From positions 24,358,927 through 24,422,926 of the forward strand of contig CM043796.1 of the NCBI GenBank assembly GCA_023974075.1: a DNA stretch of 64,000 nucleotides, read 5' to 3'. The DNA is from Chaenocephalus aceratus. Taxonomy: Eukaryota; Chordata; Actinopteri; Perciformes; Channichthyidae. Of the stretch, positions 39,616 through 51,581 are shown in pieces (position 1 is the first letter of the stretch; each line of letters begins with the position of its first letter). Below the pieces are notes generated by a model, which worked only from the letters and a program-made list of their open reading frames with translations, had not been told where the DNA came from and did not search any database. The position numbers were made by a program, and so were the translations under genes.

Positions 39616-41712
39616 TGTTGTCCATAACTGCGCTCAGCAACTTCACCATAATGCTGGTAAGTTGTCACTTTTTTGTATTTTAAGTATCTCTCCGTGTTGG
39701 AGTGCAATGTTAGGTCATTTAGCGTGTGACACATGTGATATACTTTACGTTGCATATACCAAGAGAGGAGCATAATCGAAAGTGTTTGTGAGTTGCTGAC
39801 CCACAAAGACAGTGTGTTCCCTTTCGGAGAGTAGGGGGGTAACAGTAGCAGTCACAGCAAGTAAAGACATGTTAACGTTTAGGCTGTTTTCTTAAAGGGA
39901 TGGTAATATTGCTGAGATCACGTGTGTGGGAAGTGGGAACACATGTTACAAAACCTCATAACTCTTTCGGTTATTGCAAACTATTATGCAAATGTGTCTG
40001 ACTGATTCATTTGGACACCACCTTTGAAAACTATGAAACTCTGACATGGCTTGGTTATATCATCTAGGGCTGCAACTGTTTCAAATAATCTTTAATATCT
40101 TTAAAATGCCTGAACATAGTGAAATGTCCATGCATTTTCTTACAATTTCCAAGGAAATATCCATAAATATATTGTTCTGTGAGTGAGTAGATATGATATT
40201 AAACAAAGAAAATAAGGAAACATTTGAGTGCCTGGGAAAAAAACTGCATAAATAACGTGGAATGAATGCTATATGTATGCTATTTACAAAAATAGTTGGC
40301 AGTTTTAGTTTTTTTGGTCGGCTACCCTTGCAAATTGAATGTCATCACAACACTATCCTCCTGAAAGTGTGCCTGGCTTCTTCCATCGTGAACCATAGTC
40401 TAATAACTAGTTTAATTTCATTTCTGTAAGGAAGCCAAACATGTCAGTACAGTATGATCAAAGAGGGTCAATGAGAAGACACTTAATGGAAACCATGACA
40501 ACCAAATTGCTTTAATAGAAAATGTGCAAAATCGTTGCATGTTGGTGCGCATCATGCATTTCCAACATGCATACCAACAGCTACATGGCAGAATTAAAAA
40601 GAAATGTCATAAGTTAAGGTGCTTGACATGAATTTAAAAAGTACATGTAGGCTAAAAAGCACGCACAAGAACAGATACAGTCCTTTGGAAGTGTACCGAG
40701 GGTGTTTGTAGTAGACATACGACCCTTGCAGTTTGCAGTATCAACATTCGGCATGCAAACAAATATCAGCTTTTCTCAGGCGGTTTAGAAGATAAGCTCT
40801 CAATGATCAGTGTAACAGGCCATAGGTTATATTGTTGACTCAAGTGTCTATATTTTGACTTTCTAAGTGATGAATCATGCTGCCTTAAATACTCTTGTCC
40901 TTGTTATCACTATTACAACACTTTGGCACTGATTACATATTGCTTCGCCCTGTTGCTGTTGTTTGCTTCCTGACAATTTAACATACAAATAATGGGTGTT
41001 ACGTAAATCTTAGACCTAGTCAATACTGTGGAGATACACAGGTCAGAATGATCAAACAATAAATGGTGAAACAAACAGAGTTGTCTTTCTGGTTATTTAT
41101 TTGAAGCTTCAAAGACACAGGTCTCACAGAGTATAGGATAGTCTGCAGGAGTGTGCGCAATAGTCACAAAATAGCAAAGCTTATATACAATATACGGCAG
41201 GCAGACAGAGTTTTGTGTAGCTAGGCGGAACGCCTCAGAAATCTGCTTTCACACGGATGTCTCATATTGTTATGGGAGTTCAAACTTTGTGTGAAGAGGA
41301 GTAGTTTCAACATAGTCTTCCAAATCAGCTCTGTGGCCTTGAAGAGCTTGGGAATAATAACCCTCATTAGAGTATGCAGAGAAAACAGCACATATCAGGA
41401 AATGGTACAGTAGTGTTAGACAATGCTTTTAGAAGCATTTGGTTTTACCATATAAGGTAACGTAAGAAATTGCCACTACATGGGATATAAGTGGAAGGTA
41501 TAAAAGCAATAAACTACACTTTCATTATTCTGCAGAACATTTTTGCTCTTTTCAAGATGTTAGGGTTGGGCATCATTTTTTAAAATAACAATGTGCTAAC
41601 CATGCTGCGGTTTGGCTACATGGGGTCATAGTTCATTAGAAGCCTGAAATGGCGATACACCTGAGCAGTCAGACCTTTAACAAAGCTTAATGGTAGCAGA
41701 ATGTATTTGGCA
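39616..41712. other. Intergenic, no gene recognised
   Basis: No exon, RNA gene or bounded element was supported. Confidence 0.45.
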
Positions 41713-41730
41713 TATTATTATTATTATAAT

Positions 41731-41767
<37 letters not shown>
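41713..41767. repeat. (ATT/AAT)n microsatellite
   Basis: Runs of ATT then AAT triplets forming the tail of the adjacent LINE fragment. Confidence 0.9.
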
Positions 41768-41768
<1 letters not shown>

Positions 41769-41990
41769 ATGGTATTTATTTAGTGCTTTTCCAGGTGCTC
41801 AAAGACCTTACATTACAAGTTAGACTCTTTATCCAATGCGACTTACATGCACTCAATACTGTGGACAATACCCAGAGGAGCAATTTGGGGCGAAGTGCGG
41901 CAAAGACACAACGACGCTGACTGCAGTGGGTGTCAAGGTGGGATCTGAAGATGAGCTCACTAACCGACTGAAGGATAAGAAATAAGATAA
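41768..41990 (-). mobile_element. LINE 3' tail fragment
   Basis: Contains GTATTTATTTAGTGCTTTTC followed by CAGGTGCTCAAAGACC and ATCCAATGCGACTTACAT, common words of teleost L2-like 3' regions read on the opposite strand. No coding part remains. Confidence 0.55.
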
Positions 41991-42062
41991 GAAAAGGCGA
42001 AATATAGACTTGATTGTCGTATGATCTGTCGTAGCAGCTTTCAAATCAGCTGTGGTCTAGAG

Positions 42063-45000
42063 CAGGGGTTCCCAACCCCCGGTCCGCGGACCGGTACCGG
42101 GTCGCGAAATAGCTGTGAGTTTATCGTAATATTTGCAGAATTATAAATATATAAAAATATTTGCATAATTTGCAATAATTTTTGCACCTATAATACCAGT
42201 CATATTATTTCATCCAGTAGCCTGGTTAAACTTTCACTAGAAAACTGTTAAAAATGCCATGGCTTTTATGATGTTCCGAGGGATTCGGCGGCTCAGGGTC
42301 TCAGCCTCTCGTGCGCACGAGAAAGTTACCGGTGCGCCAAGTAGGAAGAGGAGCGCACAGGAGACAACCGTTTCATTGCAGACTGTGATGTTTACGTGGG
42401 GAAATGGCAGTGCATACATTATTTGAGATATAGTTCAAACTCGTACTTCATTTTAAGGACATGTCGCCCAGGGGTGTAGAGCTATTTGTTTAAGCACCGC
42501 ATTGGCAAAACAGGAGAGTAAACCAGTCTGCCTTGATTTATGAATTTATGTCCGGGACTCTCGCGGTATCTGCTGCCCGCAGCTGTTTTATAGAAGGAAA
42601 GCCTCCTTCACTTCATGAAATGGCTGCAGCATCAGGAGGCAGCTATAGGCCCTGGCTGCGGAACGCGGAATGGGGCGGGGTCGGATGTGGGCGGGGCTGG
42701 ACGTCCGATGGGCGGGGTGTATGGATATCCTAATGACACAAACAGCATCATCTGCTGGACAACTACAATAAGTACAAATACAAATCTGCACTAACTAAAT
42801 ATAATTAATCTGCACTCGACTAAATATAATTTAAAAACTAAATATAAAAACTTCCTACTAATTAAATGCATGAATGTATTTAAATATGTGGTATAAAAAG
42901 TCATATATTCTATATTAGTGTATTTAAGTTCATTATTTAATATTTGTTTTAAATGATATATTAGTGTATTTAAGTATATTATTTAATATTTGTTTTAATT
43001 GATTATTCATTTAGTCAGTTCTGTGCATACTCATATCTAGTCCATATATTTCAAATGATACATTGCACTGCATTTCATAGAATGATAGAAAAAGCATTTA
43101 TTATTTACAACATTTATCATATAACAGAACAATCATTAAGATAACAGAACCGAAAAAGCAAATACAGTAAATATAAAAACCAAAGCAAGTATACAAAAAA
43201 AAAATCTATACAACAGTGAAAGGCTTTGCTGATGCAAACATTCAACCGCGCTCTTCAAAACAGGCATGAACCTTAAGGTTTTCTTTATCAATGCACTGCT
43301 CAAAAAACATTAAATAGTCCGACTCAAATTTGAACCTGAACATAAATGCTGTGCTGCCTGGGGATGCTTCAAGCGCTCAGAGAAAGGAGTATGAATGTAA
43401 GGTTTCCCCACTGACACGGAGAGGAGGAAAGAATGGCTGGCTCAAGTCAGCAGGAGCAATTTAACTATCACAAAAGACAACAACTGCAACAACATATGTG
43501 AGGTAATCATATTTTTCACAAAACGAAGACCACACCATTGGGAAGCTTAACGTCTGTTTAATAAAAATAAGGAACGGGGAGAGGCTTGCAAAGCTCTGGG
43601 AGTTGAGACTCAGGCGCAGGGTGAGGGTCTCATGCAGGTCTTCAGGCTCCATTGAATCCCCCTGGGGTTCTGGTGCTGAAAGAGGGAGACAGGAGAAAGG
43701 GTTAGATACATCTAGCAACCTAGAGGATGGGAAATTGCCGACCTATTTTAAAATGTACCTTGTGTTTTCACTCTCACTTAAGTCCCTCTCCCTTTGCCAC
43801 CAATCCAACATCAGCTGAGCTGCAACATAATACAGACAGGTAATAATCAACAGAATCACAAAGACATAATATGACTCTGCTAAAAACACTCACCCATAAA
43901 TTACGTTTTTGTTTACTGTTTGGAAGTCTCAAATATGCACTCTAAATCCATATCAATAGCGAGGTATCACAAAAATAGCTCTCTTCCTTATTATTGTGTA
44001 ACGTTAACTATATTATACTAGCTTGAACTCCAAAATGGATATCCTCATTTCACCACCTCCACCCACTACAATCACACGCCCCAATGTTATATTTAACTAA
44101 TATGTAACTCCCTCCACCCCGGATAAAAGCACGTTAAGAAGCCCCTTTTCTCTAATTCCACAACGTTGGAGGAAATAACATTAAGAGAACGGATTAATAG
44201 GATGTTCGTGGTTAACGTGTGTTGCTAACGTTATCCGGCATTCTAGCCTAATCTGTTATCTGTAAACGTCAAATATACTGATTGAAGGGATAATCCACTA
44301 ACATCCTTTAATACACATGTGTAGTTAATTTGATTCAGATGTTCTGATAATATCCGCAATATAAATCTTTAAACATCTTCTTACCTTTAAAAGTCCATCA
44401 CGAACGGTCTATTATGCTACAACTCTACTGCACTGCTAGCCGCAGATCCTCTCAATAGTTTCCCGGAAGTGCTCCGCGATCCGCCATTGCTGTAAAAAAC
44501 TGGTCCATTGGAGTGAACGGAGATGTCGGAACTCTTCTCTGGGCGGGGTCGGACATCCAACCCCGCCTTTTATCCGACCCCGCCCCATTCCGCGTTCCGC
44601 AGCGAGGACCTTCTCGGAGGCAGCGGGACGTGTAACTCCGCCTCTGAGAAGTAAAGCACCAGCGGGTAAAGATGTGCCTTTTTACGCATCGCCTTCGCTG
44701 TGTTTACCTTCATCAGAACAGTTTAGGAGTGACTGCAGGTTACGTGTTAACCACACACACCTCTACACACATCGAACTGCCCGATTACTCCCCCTTTTAT
44801 TAGTTTTATGAAGGAGATGTCCAGTTACCAAGGCACATGATGTGTGTGTGTGTCAGCTCAGCTCTGTGTGTTCGGTGTGTTTGTGTCTGTCCGACACCGG
44901 CATTTGTTTACTAACTCCATAGGTAACCTATATGCGGGTGTTCCCAAAATAAATTAGTTTAATCTTAATCTCGATGTAGTGCTAAATGCTGTCGGACGTG

Positions 45001-45112
45001 CATACAATTAGCCTCTGTTGCTACCTGCTGGTGGTGAGTAAATATTAAAATCAGTTAAAAAAAATGTAATGTATCTGCCGGTCCTTGGCACAATAAAGGT
45101 TGGGAACCCCTG
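42063..45112. mobile_element. hAT element with perfect 8-bp TSD, interrupted
   Basis: Ends CAGGGGTTCCCAACC and GGTTGGGAACCCCTG are perfect inverted repeats. GTCTAGAG occurs at 42055-42062 and 45113-45120. The original hAT part is about 1.1 kb because 42644-44615 is a later insertion. The interior matches the hAT at 7849-8921 in reverse orientation. No intact transposase. Confidence 0.93.
42644..44615. mobile_element. 2.0-kb element nested in the hAT, 9-bp TSD
   Basis: GGAGGCAGC at 42635-42643 is repeated at 44616-44624. Termini share an inverted block around GCTGCGGAACGCGGAATGGG and GCGGGGTCGGA. The related hAT at 7849-8921 keeps the uninterrupted site, which confirms the insertion. On the minus strand near 43690-43550 there is an acceptor-like CTCCCTCTTTCAG followed by an exon-like frame (GDSMEPEDLHETLTLRLSLN). 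A 9-bp duplication fits Mutator- or Merlin-like transposons; the family is not recognised. Confidence 0.8.
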
Positions 45113-45308
45113 GTCTAGAGAGAATAATCAGTAAGGTAACAAACGTACAGCAACACAATATTCGTATTAAAATCAATACGCATCTTTATACTTGCAAACT
45201 TGACATCCCCTCCAACGGAGAACGTCCTGTTCTGAGTAAAACAGGCTCTCTTTATAAGAGAGACATCAAAGCAGATTTACATTACAACAACATTCTGGGA
45301 GGCCAGCT

Positions 45309-45449
45309 GATACCCCCTCTGGCACTGTATGCAAAACCATCACATCCTACAAGACAGTGGGATATATAGATACCCCCTCTGGCACTGTATGCAAAACCAT
45401 CACACCCTACAAGACAGTGGGATATATAGATACCCCCTCTGGCACTGTA
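45309..45449. repeat. 60-bp tandem repeat, third unit split by a LINE
   Basis: Units begin GATACCCCCTCTGGCACTGT and run through CAAAACCATCACACCCTAC and AAGACAGTGGGATATATA. Two full units are followed by a third that stops after CACTGTA. Its next bases, TGCAAAACCATCACACCCTA, resume at 54113. Confidence 0.9.
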
Positions 45450-46192
45450 AGGCAAGGCAAGGCAAGTTTATTTATATAGCACCTTTCAACACAAGGCAAT
45501 TCAAAGTGCTTTACAAAAAACGAAAGACATTAAGAAAATGGCATTTAAAATCAGTCATTAAAAATAAAAGATAATAAAATAAACATTAAAAGAAAAAATA
45601 CATGGATAAAAGTTACAGTGCAGTTTAAGATGTGAATAGTTCAATTAAAAGCAGCGGCAAAAAGAAAAGTCTTCAGTCTGGATTTAAAAGTAGTAAGAGT
45701 TGTAGCGCACCTGCAGGTTTCTGGGAATTTGTTCCAGATATTTGGAGCATAATAACTGAACGCTGCTTTACCATGTTTAGTTCTGATTCTGGGGACAGAA
45801 AGCTGACCAGTCCCTGAAGACCTGAGAGATCTGGATTGTTCATAATTGCTGTGACATTAGTCTTTTAATCCTAGATATGTTCTTTAGGTGATAGTAGGCT
45901 GATTTAGTAACTGTTTTAATGTGACTCAGGTCAGAGTTTATGACTACACCTAGATTTCTGGCTTTATCTGTTGTTTTGAACATTGCAGGCTGAAGCTCAG
46001 CACTAACTTTTATACGTTCTGCCTTGGCTCCAAAAACCATTATCTCAGTTTTATCTTTGTTTAATTGGAGAAAGTTCTGACACATCCAGTCATTGATTTG
46101 TTCAATGCACTTACTCAGTGTTTGAATTGGAGCATAGTCTCCTGGTGAAATTGTTAAGTAAATGTGTGTGTCATCCGCATAGCTATGGTAAC
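45450..46192 (-). mobile_element. LINE, 3' portion (downstream of the DIRS insertion)
   Basis: On the minus strand this encodes reverse-transcriptase words including SYADDTHIYL (catalytic YADD), WMCQNFLQLNKDKTEIMVFG and ARNLGVVINSDLS. A non-coding tail follows, ending TATAAATAAACTTGCCTTGCC and GCC repeats. L2/CR1-type 3' end. Its upstream half lies at 53843-54108, 7.6 kb away. Confidence 0.9.
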
Positions 46193-46417
46193 TATAGGTT
46201 ACTTACGTAACCCCAGTCTCAGAGTGACATTAAGTGAGATGTCTCACAATGGGATGCGCCTCATCGCGGAGCAAACAGAAGCATCAATCTCATTACGCCA
46301 ATCCTGATTGGCTGGTGATCTTGACGTTAGCGTCAGGGAAATCACCCCCTATAAGTAGCTTGCGCCACAACGCATGCGTCATTCAAAATAAGCACCTCTT
46401 CTCGCTTCACCATAGCA
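46193..46417. repeat. DIRS terminal inverted repeat (right in element sense)
   Basis: From about 46230 inward it is nearly identical to the reverse complement of 53655-53820. Shared words include ATGGGATGCGCCTCATCGCG and CGCCACAACGCATGCGTCA. The outermost ~40 bp differ between the two repeats, as is usual for DIRS. Confidence 0.93.
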
Positions 46418-46429
46418 AGGAGGGCCGTC

Positions 46430-46527
46430 TGGTGAGACATCTCACTTCATGTTACTCTGAGAACTGGGGTTACGTAAGTAACCTATAGTTCTCATTCATA
46501 ACACTCCGTTCGATGTCTCACTATGGG
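46430..46527. repeat. DIRS internal complementary region (ICR)
   Basis: The first half is complementary to the outer end of the right terminal repeat (GGGGTTACGTAAGTAACCTA). The second half is complementary to the outer end of the left one (CTCATTCATAACACTCCGTT). They meet at TATAGTTCTCATTC (GTT at 46488-46490). In DIRS replication the ICR templates joining of the ends into a circle. Confidence 0.93.
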
Positions 46528-46586
46528 AAATTGTAGCTCCCGTATTGCCAGACGAGATTATCTCGAAAATCACGATCAACCAGAAT

Positions 46587-47887
46587 TTAACAGGTAGAGT
46601 CCCGACTCAACAAGGTGCCCAGCACTGCTCGGGCCACGCTTGGAGCGGAGACGTCTAGCCTGTAAAAGCGGACAAAAGTGAGCGGCGAGGACCAGCTCGC
46701 CGCTGCACAGATGTCTTGGATGGAAACACCCTTGAACAAAGCCCAGGATGTAGCCAGGCCCCGAGTCGAGTGAGCCCGCAGACCCGAAGGTGCTTGCAAA
46801 TTCTGATTGTATAGGCCAAAGCAATCGCCTCCACAATCCAGTGGGAGAGCCGTTGCTTAGTAACAGGCTTACCCTTGTGAGGTTTAGCTCAGGACACGAA
46901 GAGTTGGTCATTAAGACGAAGCTCCTTTGATCTGTCCATATATGTGTGTAAAGCCCGGAGTGGACACAACAGATCCTGCTGCTGCTCCCCGGAGGAAACC
47001 AGCTGCGGAGGAAATGCCTCAATGTCAATCGGGGTACACGAACCAACCACCTTTGGTGTAAAGGCAGGGTTGGGTTTCAACAACACTCTCGTTTGCCCTG
47101 GGGCGAACTGAGTGCATGAGGGATGTACAGACAGTGCATGGATATCGCTGACCCGCTTGGCGGATGCCAGGGCCAGTAACAGCACTGTCTTGAGTGACAG
47201 ATGTTTCATGTCAGCTCCTTCCAGGGGTTCAAATGGGGTCATTCTGAGCCCATTTAAAACCACTGCCAGGTCCCATAAGGGCACCAGCGACCTGGAGACA
47301 GGGAGGAGCCTGCGCGCTCCCTTCATAAAACGGCAGACCAAAGGATGTTGGCTAGCCATCTTTCCCTCAAAGCCCACATGGCATGCAGCAATAGCAGCCA
47401 GGTACACCTTGATCGTGGAGAAAGCTCTGTGTTTATCGATCAAGTCCTGTAGGAATGATAAAATCACCCCGACAGGACATTGAAAAGAGATGTGTCCTTC
47501 TTGAAGGCACCACTCCTCAAACACCCTCCACTTACAGTCGTAAAGAGACCTGGTGGAGGAAGCTCTCGCACTCTGAATAGTGTTTATCACCTTCTGAGCG
47601 AGTCCCACTGTATTCAGATTGTACCACTCACGGGTCAGGCCCATAGTGCCCCGTGCTCTGGGCGTGGGTGAAGGATCGCCCCCCCCCCCGCCTGAGACAA
47701 TCTGTCCCTGCGTGGTGGGGGCTGCCACGGCTGCCCGCACAACAGCTGATATATCTCCGCCAGTCCATACGTTGCGGGCTAGGGCGGAACCATCAGGATA
47801 AGTGTGTGGCGTTGCTCCTTCACTCGGGCCAGAGTTGGGGGTAACAGAGTCAGGGGTGGGAACGCGTACAGAGGACCCGGAGGTCAA
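46587..47887 (-). pseudogene. DIRS tyrosine recombinase (one stop, one frameshift)
   Basis: The long frame from 47887 down encodes a site-specific recombinase of the DIRS type: an N-terminal core-binding part (SLYDCKWRVFEEWCLQEGHI, VILSFLQDLIDKHRAFSTIK) and the first catalytic box (LALASAKRVSDIHALSV). A TGA near 46889 interrupts it after DQLFVS. The same frame resumes as AKPHKGKPVTKQRLSHWIVE, then shifts near 46800 to a frame with LRAHSTRGLATSWAL (H-x-x-R) and VRFYRLDV, the likely catalytic tyrosine. The protein would integrate the circular DNA copy without a target duplication. All boxes survive but the gene is not readable as one protein. Confidence 0.88.
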
Positions 47888-48400
47888 TCATGTACGAGTG
47901 CGTCCACGCCTAACAGTGCGTTTAAATCGTGCATTAAAGAGAACAGCTGTCATTGAGTTTTTTTTCTTTATGCGAACAGATTTAACGCAGCTCCGCCGTA
48001 ACGCACCCACAGCGGACTCACGATCCTTGGATGTGGAGTCCAGTCTGCATAGAGTGGTGCACCTCTGGACAGTAGTTCTGTCCCGAGGTGCATCACTCCC
48101 GGTACCTGTGTCGCTCTCAGAGAGAGGAGACGTCTGCCGCTCCAAGGGATCAGTTTGTGTGCCAGTGTGTGTGACTGGAGAACGCAACCTTCCTTGGCGG
48201 TTCATACACGATATCGTGTTGTCTGTCCTCACGAGGACATGGTGTCCTCTGAGAGAAGGCAGGAAGCGTTTTAGGGTGGGGACCACCGCTAAAAGCTCCG
48301 GGTGATTTACGTGCGCCCGCTGGAGGTCTCTGCTCTAGTACCCTATCAGCCTGTCTGACATGCGTCCGTGGTGACCACCTTCCGTGAAAGGACAGCACCC
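47888..48400 (-). pseudogene. DIRS RNase H remnant
   Basis: Minus-strand words HVNHPELLAVV, LKRFLPSLRGHHVLVRTDNT and NRQGRLRSP match the RNase H part of DIRS polyproteins. An in-frame stop precedes them near 48330, and the region after RLRSP loses the family pattern. The reverse-transcriptase domain expected upstream is not seen, so most of it has been lost. Confidence 0.75.
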
Positions 48401-48994
48401 GTAGGCGCGTCCCGCACTAGAAAAGTCGAGTGTAGTGCCACTACGCATTACATAATAACCAATACTCTCCGCTAGGGATGGGAACGATTAATCGAATATT
48501 CGAATATTCAAAATCATTCAGGTATTCGAATAATTATTCATGTATTCGAATATGAGTTATGAATATTTTTATAAACATTTTTTTTTTTTTTTTTTTGGGA
48601 GTGATGCCTACGTTGATTACATATTATCAAATTGAATAATTCAATGTATATATACGACTGTGCCATAGCTAAATGTGTTAGGTGACGTCTAAAGGTGTGT
48701 TTTGCTCCGCTCACCGGCCCCTCACAGCGGGCAGAGCTGCAGGTGCTGATCTCTCTCTCTCGTGTCCGGTTATACTTCACTCGCGTTTATGTCCAAATCC
48801 ATCAGATCTAGTTAGTTCTAGCTAATGACATGGCTGCTGCCCCTCCCTACACGCAGACCACGCAGATCACGCAGACTCAAACCTCATCTTAGGCCCAAAT
48901 GTGGCGCAAATGAGCTCCGCAGCCGTTGAGGTTCCGGCGCTAACAGTTCATGAGCGTGCTCCCCTGCCCCCTGTCAACACTCGCGACACATGAG

Positions 48995-50339
48995 TAGGGT
49001 TGGGTACCGAGAACCGGTTCCGGTTCGGAACCGGTTCCAACATTTCGATTCCAACGGTATCATTTAGAAATGTGAAATTCGGTTCCGCTTTTCGATTCCT
49101 GAGGAAATGTTTCTCGCCGCTCTCCGTAGCCTACTGCATGACTGCAGCGGGGCGGGAAATGTAGCGTTGTATCTCCATTTCCTACAGTGTAACCTGAGAC
49201 CAGGGCCGGCCCGTCGCACTGGCATTATAAATGTTCGCCTAGGGCGCCAGATCTGTGGAGGCGCTGCGCTGACAGCTCTGGGAGAAAAAATAAATGTTTT
49301 GACCGTTGGTGCTCATCCTAATTTTCGGCCTTGATGTAACAACATTCATAATTAAGTAAATGTAACATCCTTTTCATCCCGGTTACACTTTTCATTTGCC
49401 CTGTACGATGGGCGCTGCAAGTGATGAAAATGGGGGATGTTGGCTTATCTGGCAACCGCAGCTCACGAGGGTGCACTGGAACCGGCGCTGTTGTTATTAG
49501 CATCTGGTGCTAGCTGCTCTTACGGAAGAAGAAGATGTTTCTACAATGATGTGGAGGAGAGTCCTCTCCAGTCAGACTGAGAGGCTGATAACTTCAGCTC
49601 AGTGAGGTAAAGGACTCTCAGTGTTTAGATAGTTCACTTTAGTCTAAGTTATCTCAGTGGGTCTCAAACGTTTTGATCACAATTTATGTAAACACATATT
49701 TCCAAGGCACTCTTTTATAATTATTGGGATAAAACAGGTTTGAAATCATTCCAATGTATATTATAGGACAGTAAACCAGACATATCGTTTTAAACTGGAG
49801 AGATAAAAAAATATGCATAAATAAAATAGTAAAATAAGATATGAATGAACAACAAAAATAAAATGCATTACATGTAGGCTATTTGTTATTTAATTATTAA
49901 AATGTAAACCAATCTTTTTCATATGGGTGTTTGGAGTTGTACCCCCTAGATCTAGTCTCTAGTAATTCTGCGTGTGCACCAGATTGAAGCATTTTACTTC
50001 AAAATGTTCAAACATTTCTTCCCGGTATGCCTGAGATATGCTTGTTTTTCTCAACAAGAACTGTTTTTAAAAGTTGGACTGTTGCACTGTTGTAGCTGCA
50101 TTGGTTCTCAGGTTAAAGTTACATAGCAGTGAATATAAACAGACTGATTAATGTGAATATTACTTTAAACTAACCTGTGTAAAAGTTTCTCGAATAAATG
50201 TAATTTTTTTGGTGGAAGAAGCATGTATTATTTTTTTACCCTGCCCCTCAAAGAATCGGAATCGAGAACCGTTAAGAACCGGAATCGAAAAGTAGAATCG
50301 GAATCGGAATCGTGGAAATTCAAACGATACCCAACCCTA
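48995..50339. mobile_element. hAT element nested in the hAT, 8-bp TSD
   Basis: Ends TAGGGTTGGGTACCGAGAAC and, at the right, ATACCCAACCCTA. CACATGAG occurs at 48987-48994 and 50340-50347. Subterminal repeats of CGGTTCCGGTTCGGAACC and GGAATCGGAATCG lie near the two ends. Non-coding, about 1.35 kb. Confidence 0.93.
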
Positions 50340-50508
50340 CACATGAGTGGCCAGCCTAAACAACAATAAACGCTGCTTGGCAACCGTGTGTGGCGGCAAA
50401 GTACATAGACATTTTGACTGGAGAGATTTAGTTTTGCCTGTATTCAACATTTTACCAGTCATAGTCCGGTAATTATTTACACTCTAAGAAGAGTCCTACA
50501 CAACAGAC

Positions 50509-50710
50509 ATGGCGTCAAAAAGGAGTAATGTGTGGAAATACTTCGACCAGGTTAGTGAGTGCGGTGTAGAGGTCAAACTATGCCAAATTAAACTTATATA
50601 CATGCTATACCTTGCTATACCCGCAACCTCCGTTCCAGCTGACAGGTCTTCTCTACAGCTGGCCTGATTGTGAATCGCCTCCACACTATAGCTGTCAAAC
50701 TGTGATCACC
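50509..50710 (+). pseudogene. Internally deleted hAT transposase remnant
   Basis: Starts MASKRSNVWKYFDQVSECG-V, the beginning of a BED zinc finger, then passes within ~100 bp to VPADR and FSTAGLIVNRLHT, the start of the C-terminal hAT dimerisation domain, with one base missing between them. The catalytic core is gone. This explains the short length and marks the element as a deletion derivative. Confidence 0.75.
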
Positions 50711-51581
50711 AGTTCAATACATTTGACAAATTCGACTTGGTTTCTACACTTATTTGAACATGTATGTATTTCTAAAAAATTCGTGAAAAAAAATTGGGTA
50801 AAAAAAAAAATGTAAAAAAAAAGATTCGGAAAAAAAAGATTTGCACAATTTTTTTTTTATAGGATATGTACATTTCGGTTAACCGTTTTTTGGGGGGTCG
50901 AATATTCGAATATACATTTGCTTTCAAATTCCCATCCCTACTCTCCGCACACCGTGGCGCGCGGGGTTTAGTTTTATTATGAGGCCCATGTTGAGCGGGT
51001 GCTTTACGAGGACATTCTCCTCCGTAATCTGACTCTGCTCGGCGGGCATTATAGATAAAACCCTTCTTTCTAGAAGAGAGAGAACCTCTCTCTCCAGAAT
51101 ATGGGTTGACTCTCTCTGGGCTTGTGAAAACAGATAACGTGTAACTGTTTTGAGAAGCCCAGGCAGATGTTGTGAGTATCTCCTGCTGTATGCTCCTTAG
51201 AGCCAGCTGAGATGTCACGCTTACGGCTCCAGCCGGCACTGCGCATGCGCGTGACGGTGGTGCCTTCACGACCCCAGCCGGCACTGCACGTGCGCGTGGC
51301 GGTGGTGCCTTCACAGACCCGTCAGTAATCCGCCTTTTGAGAGATGCCGTAGCTGCTCTCAGAAGGGGAACAATTGACGGGCTGTGTATTGGCTTCATTG
51401 ATTTTCTTTTCATTTTTTTGAGCTGCGCCCTCGGCCAGAAGCCTGAATGCGTCAGCGGCAAATGTGTTATGACAGAGGAATCAATCAATGTGTGACATGT
51501 GTTTGTGCGGACTTGAGGATGGTGTTTAGGCATCTCTCGAGGCGGCGGGAACACATTCACGGAGGGGAGAAGGAGGGGCTG

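Larger units (their letters stand above)
48473..50940. mobile_element. hAT element nested in the DIRS, 8-bp TSD
   Basis: Ends TAGGGATGGGAA and TTCCCATCCCTA. CTCTCCGC occurs at 48465-48472 and 50941-50948. Subterminal CGAATATTCGAATAT lies at both ends. It carries an internally deleted transposase (see 50509-50710) and itself contains another hAT at 48995-50339. Confidence 0.93.

Noticed and set aside
47112..48305. Plus-strand open frames over the DIRS recombinase and RNase H
   Set aside because: The minus-strand frames contain the recombinase and RNase H motifs; these are shadows.
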